Shown here: in pieces, positions 58,742 to 61,190 of the stretch
Position numbering within the stretch: the stretch's first letter is position 1
Layout of the letters: each line of letters opens with the position of its first letter
Virus record (IMG/VR): IMGVR_UViG_3300009001_000002
Span: 1-61,190 of that record
Source: a virus
Reading direction: 5' to 3' (one strand)
DNA: 61,190 nucleotides
Position numbers and translations under genes: made by a program
The notes under the pieces: model-generated
Told to the model about the DNA's origin: nothing
Databases searched by the model: none
Seen by the model: the letters and a program-made list of their open reading frames with translations, nothing else

Positions 58742-59791
58742 ATGAACGCAATTGGAAGCCACATTTTTGCTGGTGGTTTTACTCTCGGAGTAGAAAAGCA
58801 CTTCAATGTACTGGCACACTTTGAAGGTGATGGTGCCTACGGCGCTGACACATTCGCTTTAAATAGACCGAATATACCAGTTTTTTCTGGACCTTCTAAC
58901 TGGCCGGTTAAGGACTTCGAAGGTAAAGTAGATTTCGTTTACGGCAATCCTCCGTGTGCTCCTTGGTCAACACTAGGAACGGGCGGTCGCAAAGATTTAG
59001 ACTGGCGAGATGATCCTCGCATTGAAGCATGGTCTCATGTCTTTTCCCTTTTACACGATCTACAACCTAAAGCTTTAGCGATTGAGTCCGTTCCGAGAGT
59101 ATTCGCAAAAACAGGTGGAAGGCCAATGATTGAAAGTTTTACAGAAAAAGCAATACAAGCTGGCTATAATGTTACTCATTTTTTAGTTGATGGTCAGTAC
59201 ACGAATTTAAATCATAGTAGAAGAAGATTCTTTTTCTTAGCACATAAAGGAGGCCTATCTTTTCCACGATTGAATTGGAACCCTGCTCCAACTATCGCAG
59301 AAGTTTTAGCAGAAGTACCAGATCCTGGGCACATGAATAGTTTTACTAAAACAGAAGAAGAATTAGTTTCTCAGTGCGGTCAAGGAGAACAGTTAAGAAC
59401 GGTGTGGGAAAAATTAAATCCACCAGAAACTTGGCAACGATCTGAAAAAGGAAGAAGAGGTGTTAAAGGTAGACCTCAATTTATGAAATGGAGATTAAGA
59501 GATAATAAACCTGCGGGTGTTATTGCAGGAGGGTTTTATATTCACCCTACGGAAGATAGATTATTAGGCCATAAAGAATTGGCTCACTTCTCTGGTTATC
59601 CGCAAGATTATAAATGGGCCGGTCCTCCGTCTGGTTGGGGATCATTAATCGCACGATCAGTAATGCCACCTGTCGGTGAGTTCGTTGCGAGAGTAGTAAA
59701 AAATTCAATTGCTTCAGGTGAGCAAGCGAAAGAAGATGTACAGCTAGTGGATTATACAAAGCCACCTGCTATGGAGGATTTATTTGCATGA
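58742..59791 (+). CDS. DNA cytosine-5 methyltransferase
   Basis: The 349-residue protein has motif I (IFAGGFTLGVEKHF), motif IV GNPPCAPWS (Cys72), motif VI IESVPR, motif VIII (NLNHSRRRFFFLA) and motif X GWGSLIARSVMPPVG. All catalytic parts of a C5-MTase are present. The target site cannot be read. In the proposed hydroxymethylcytosine pathway it would have few free targets; it may modify early DNA, use host DNA, or have a changed activity. The stop overlaps the mazG start by 4 bases. Confidence 0.88.
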   Translation: MNAIGSHIFAGGFTLGVEKHFNVLAHFEGDGAYGADTFALNRPNIPVFSGPSNWPVKDFEGKVDFVYGNPPCAPWSTLGTGGRKDLDWRDDPRIEAWSHVFSLLHDLQPKALAIESVPRVFAKTGGRPMIESFTEKAIQAGYNVTHFLVDGQYTNLNHSRRRFFFLAHKGGLSFPRLNWNPAPTIAEVLAEVPDPGHMNSFTKTEEELVSQCGQGEQLRTVWEKLNPPETWQRSEKGRRGVKGRPQFMKWRLRDNKPAGVIAGGFYIHPTEDRLLGHKELAHFSGYPQDYKWAGPPSGWGSLIARSVMPPVGEFVARVVKNSIASGEQAKEDVQLVDYTKPPAMEDLFA

Positions 59792-60165
59792 GCCAATATA
59801 AAGATATTGATGCTTTTCATAAAAAGTTTAAATTTAATCAAGGTAAAGGAATTAAGTCAATGGATTATAGTTTTGGAAATTGGCGTGTTGACTTTCTTAT
59901 GGAAGAAATTGCTGAACTAACTGATGCTTTAGATAATAAAGATGACGTAGAAATACTAGATGCTTTAGTTGATATCTGCTACGTAGCTATGGGAACAGCG
60001 TGGTTAATGGGTTTACCATTTGAAAAAGCTTGGAAAGAAGTACAGAGATCTAATATGGAAAAGATTAGACAAGCAAGTGAACGATCTGAATTTGACGTAG
60101 TTAAACCTGAAGGTTGGAAGAAACCTGATATACGAGGAATTATTAAGAAATGGCAAAAGTCTTAA
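59788..60165 (+). CDS. mazG: MazG-like nucleotide pyrophosphohydrolase
   Basis: The all-alpha NTP-PPase motif EEIAE followed by EILDALVD lies in residues 37-60, and the end has EVQRSNMEKIR and VVKPEGWKKPDI, as in phage MazG. It hydrolyses (d)NTPs to monophosphates. Next to a dCMP-hydroxymethylase homologue it may play the role of T4 gp56, removing dCTP and making dCMP; phage MazG may also act on (p)ppGpp or other dNTPs. It overlaps the glycosyltransferase gene by 16 bases. Confidence 0.85.
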   Translation: MSQYKDIDAFHKKFKFNQGKGIKSMDYSFGNWRVDFLMEEIAELTDALDNKDDVEILDALVDICYVAMGTAWLMGLPFEKAWKEVQRSNMEKIRQASERSEFDVVKPEGWKKPDIRGIIKKWQKS

Positions 60166-61190
60166 TTACAGGATTCACTGCTAAAGGAATTGGTAGTGGT
60201 GATAATAAATTAAATATCGCAACAAGTGCGAATCTACTTCCGAAAGCACTAAAACTAGCAGGACACGAAGTAGTTCAAAAACCCATTATACCAGGTGATG
60301 ATGTATCGGAATACGATCATGTATTCGTCTTTATGTTTCCACCTAATAGTTTACCAAGTGCTTATACTTATGGTGCGATGTACACTTTAGCTAAAAGACC
60401 GGATGCTATCTGTGCTCTTGATGATTGGCAAACAAAAGACGTTCCTTCTGGTTTCGCTACGTTTGCAAGAGAAGGCCATTGGCGTTTATGGAAAACGCAA
60501 ACAAAGTCTGGTGCTCCTATGAAGAAGCGATACTATGATCAAGCACTTGACTATAAGCAAGAACTAAACGACCTATGCACTACAATGGGATTTGAAGAAT
60601 GGCCTTACAAATGTCTTGCACCAGTGTATAGAACTGGTAATATTGAAGCATTAGGTATAAAAGCGAAAGAATTGATTTCATGGGATCCGACTCCTATTTG
60701 CGATTCCTACATGGAAACGCCTACAGATCTATTTAGTATTGATCAGCAGGTTGACGTGAAAACTAAGGAAAAGAAATGGGTCTATGCTTCTCTTATTCAA
60801 AAGCCAGGTTGGTTAGAAAAAACACATGGTGAATGGGAAGTACAAGCTTATGGTAATAAAAATTTAGGACAGGAAAGAATTAGTGAACATGAATTATATA
60901 AAGTGTATCAGAAATCATGGGGAGTATTAGTACCACCTCATTATCATACTTTAAGAAAGAGTGGTTGGTGGAGAGTACGATACGGCATGATTAGAGATGC
61001 TCAATGCGTTACTGTAGGAGATTCTACGGAACTATCAATCTTCTTTGAAGATAGGGTTAAGTCTAGAAAAGCAATTGAGTTAATGAGTGATAGTGAATTA
61101 AAAGATTATCGGGATAAGCAACTATTAGACTATGAGGACGTATTTTGGTCTAAAGAGGAATTAAAAAACTTTATAATAGATTTACTATGA
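60150..61190 (+). CDS. GT-B glycosyltransferase, candidate DNA glycosyltransferase
   Basis: The 346-residue protein looks like two Rossmann halves: VLITGFTAKGIGSGDNKLN opens the first; KEKKWVYASLIQ, WEVQAYGNKNLG, WGVLVPP, WWRVRYGMIRDAQCVTVGDS and a long helical end make the second. The order (YASL, YGN, R-V, DA-x-x-V, then a C-terminal helix) resembles T4 beta-glucosyltransferase (GSF, FGN, RVWE, DAV). The identity is weak and read by eye. Kinase and hydroxymethylase genes follow across the join, which suggests 5-hmC in DNA as the acceptor. Confidence 0.6.
   Translation: MAKVLITGFTAKGIGSGDNKLNIATSANLLPKALKLAGHEVVQKPIIPGDDVSEYDHVFVFMFPPNSLPSAYTYGAMYTLAKRPDAICALDDWQTKDVPSGFATFAREGHWRLWKTQTKSGAPMKKRYYDQALDYKQELNDLCTTMGFEEWPYKCLAPVYRTGNIEALGIKAKELISWDPTPICDSYMETPTDLFSIDQQVDVKTKEKKWVYASLIQKPGWLEKTHGEWEVQAYGNKNLGQERISEHELYKVYQKSWGVLVPPHYHTLRKSGWWRVRYGMIRDAQCVTVGDSTELSIFFEDRVKSRKAIELMSDSELKDYRDKQLLDYEDVFWSKEELKNFIIDLL
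61068..61190. repeat. Direct terminal repeat, right copy
   Basis: Identical over 123 bases to 1-123; it forms the 3' end of the glycosyltransferase gene. Joining the two copies restores one continuous operon from 58742 to about 4137. Confidence 0.97.

Noticed and set aside
120-61190. Prophage or lysogeny genes
   Set aside because: No integrase, excisionase or CI-type repressor was recognised in any frame.

Overview
The window is a complete, AT-rich genome of a tailed double-stranded DNA bacteriophage, most likely a lytic marine podovirus known only from metagenomes. The first 123 bases are repeated exactly as the last 123 (1-123 = 61068-61190). The sequence therefore closes on itself and the non-redundant length is 61,067 bp; the join lies inside one gene (60150-61190) that runs into the kinase gene at 120. 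No integrase, excisionase, lysogeny repressor, tRNA or CRISPR array was seen. The host cannot be read from the sequence. Low G+C and small-protein families I associate with marine phages make an abundant marine bacterium plausible, but this is a guess.

Layout. (1) 120-4137: nucleotide metabolism and replication: a deoxynucleotide kinase, a thymidylate-synthase-family enzyme with the dCMP-hydroxymethylase signature, dCMP deaminase, family A DNA polymerase and a VRR-NUC nuclease, closed by a terminator. (2) 4168-12423: about 30 small, mostly unknown genes with strong ribosome sites and a recurring TATAAT/TATTAT-type element just upstream, including tiny membrane peptides, one short minus-strand gene and a strong candidate for a structured RNA at 6312-6413. 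(3) 12475-16665: terminase small and large subunits, split by about 2.2 kb of iteron-like repeats, an operator-like site, an AT-rich tract and a duplicated cassette (20-residue membrane peptide plus small basic protein). (4) 16689-28102: small basic proteins, portal, GroES-like co-chaperonin, scaffold, major capsid and neck genes, with a GT-A glycosyltransferase among them. (5) 28115-38866: a large tail-fibre region with three paralogous fibres, two of them ending in a self-cleaving S74 chaperone, plus glycine-rich and collar-like adhesins. (6) 38869-47667: DNA-stabilisation/tail protein, acetyltransferase and two large ejection-type virion proteins. (7) 47645-50337: small nuclease, lysozyme, holin-like and spanin-like genes. 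(8) 50334-51809: one SNF2 helicase on the minus strand. (9) 51880-61190: ssDNA-binding protein, archaeo-eukaryotic-type primase, Cys-rich mini-proteins, DnaQ-type exonuclease, UDP-glucuronate decarboxylase, UvrD-like helicase, cytosine-5 methyltransferase, MazG pyrophosphohydrolase and a GT-B glycosyltransferase.

Reading sections 9 and 1 together across the circular join gives the most interesting result. A MazG-type nucleotide pyrophosphohydrolase, a GT-B glycosyltransferase, a dNMP kinase, a thymidylate-synthase homologue carrying Asp where ThyA has the dUMP-binding Asn, a dCMP deaminase and a DNA polymerase follow one another, mostly with overlapping ends. A UDP-xylose synthase gene lies 3 kb upstream. 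By analogy with T4 this would be a pathway that replaces cytosine with 5-hydroxymethylcytosine and then adds a sugar to it, here possibly a pentose. This is inference and needs base analysis of virion DNA. Structural genes fit a P22-like podovirus plan (P22-type portal, gp4-like and gp10-like neck proteins, large ejection proteins, short tail).
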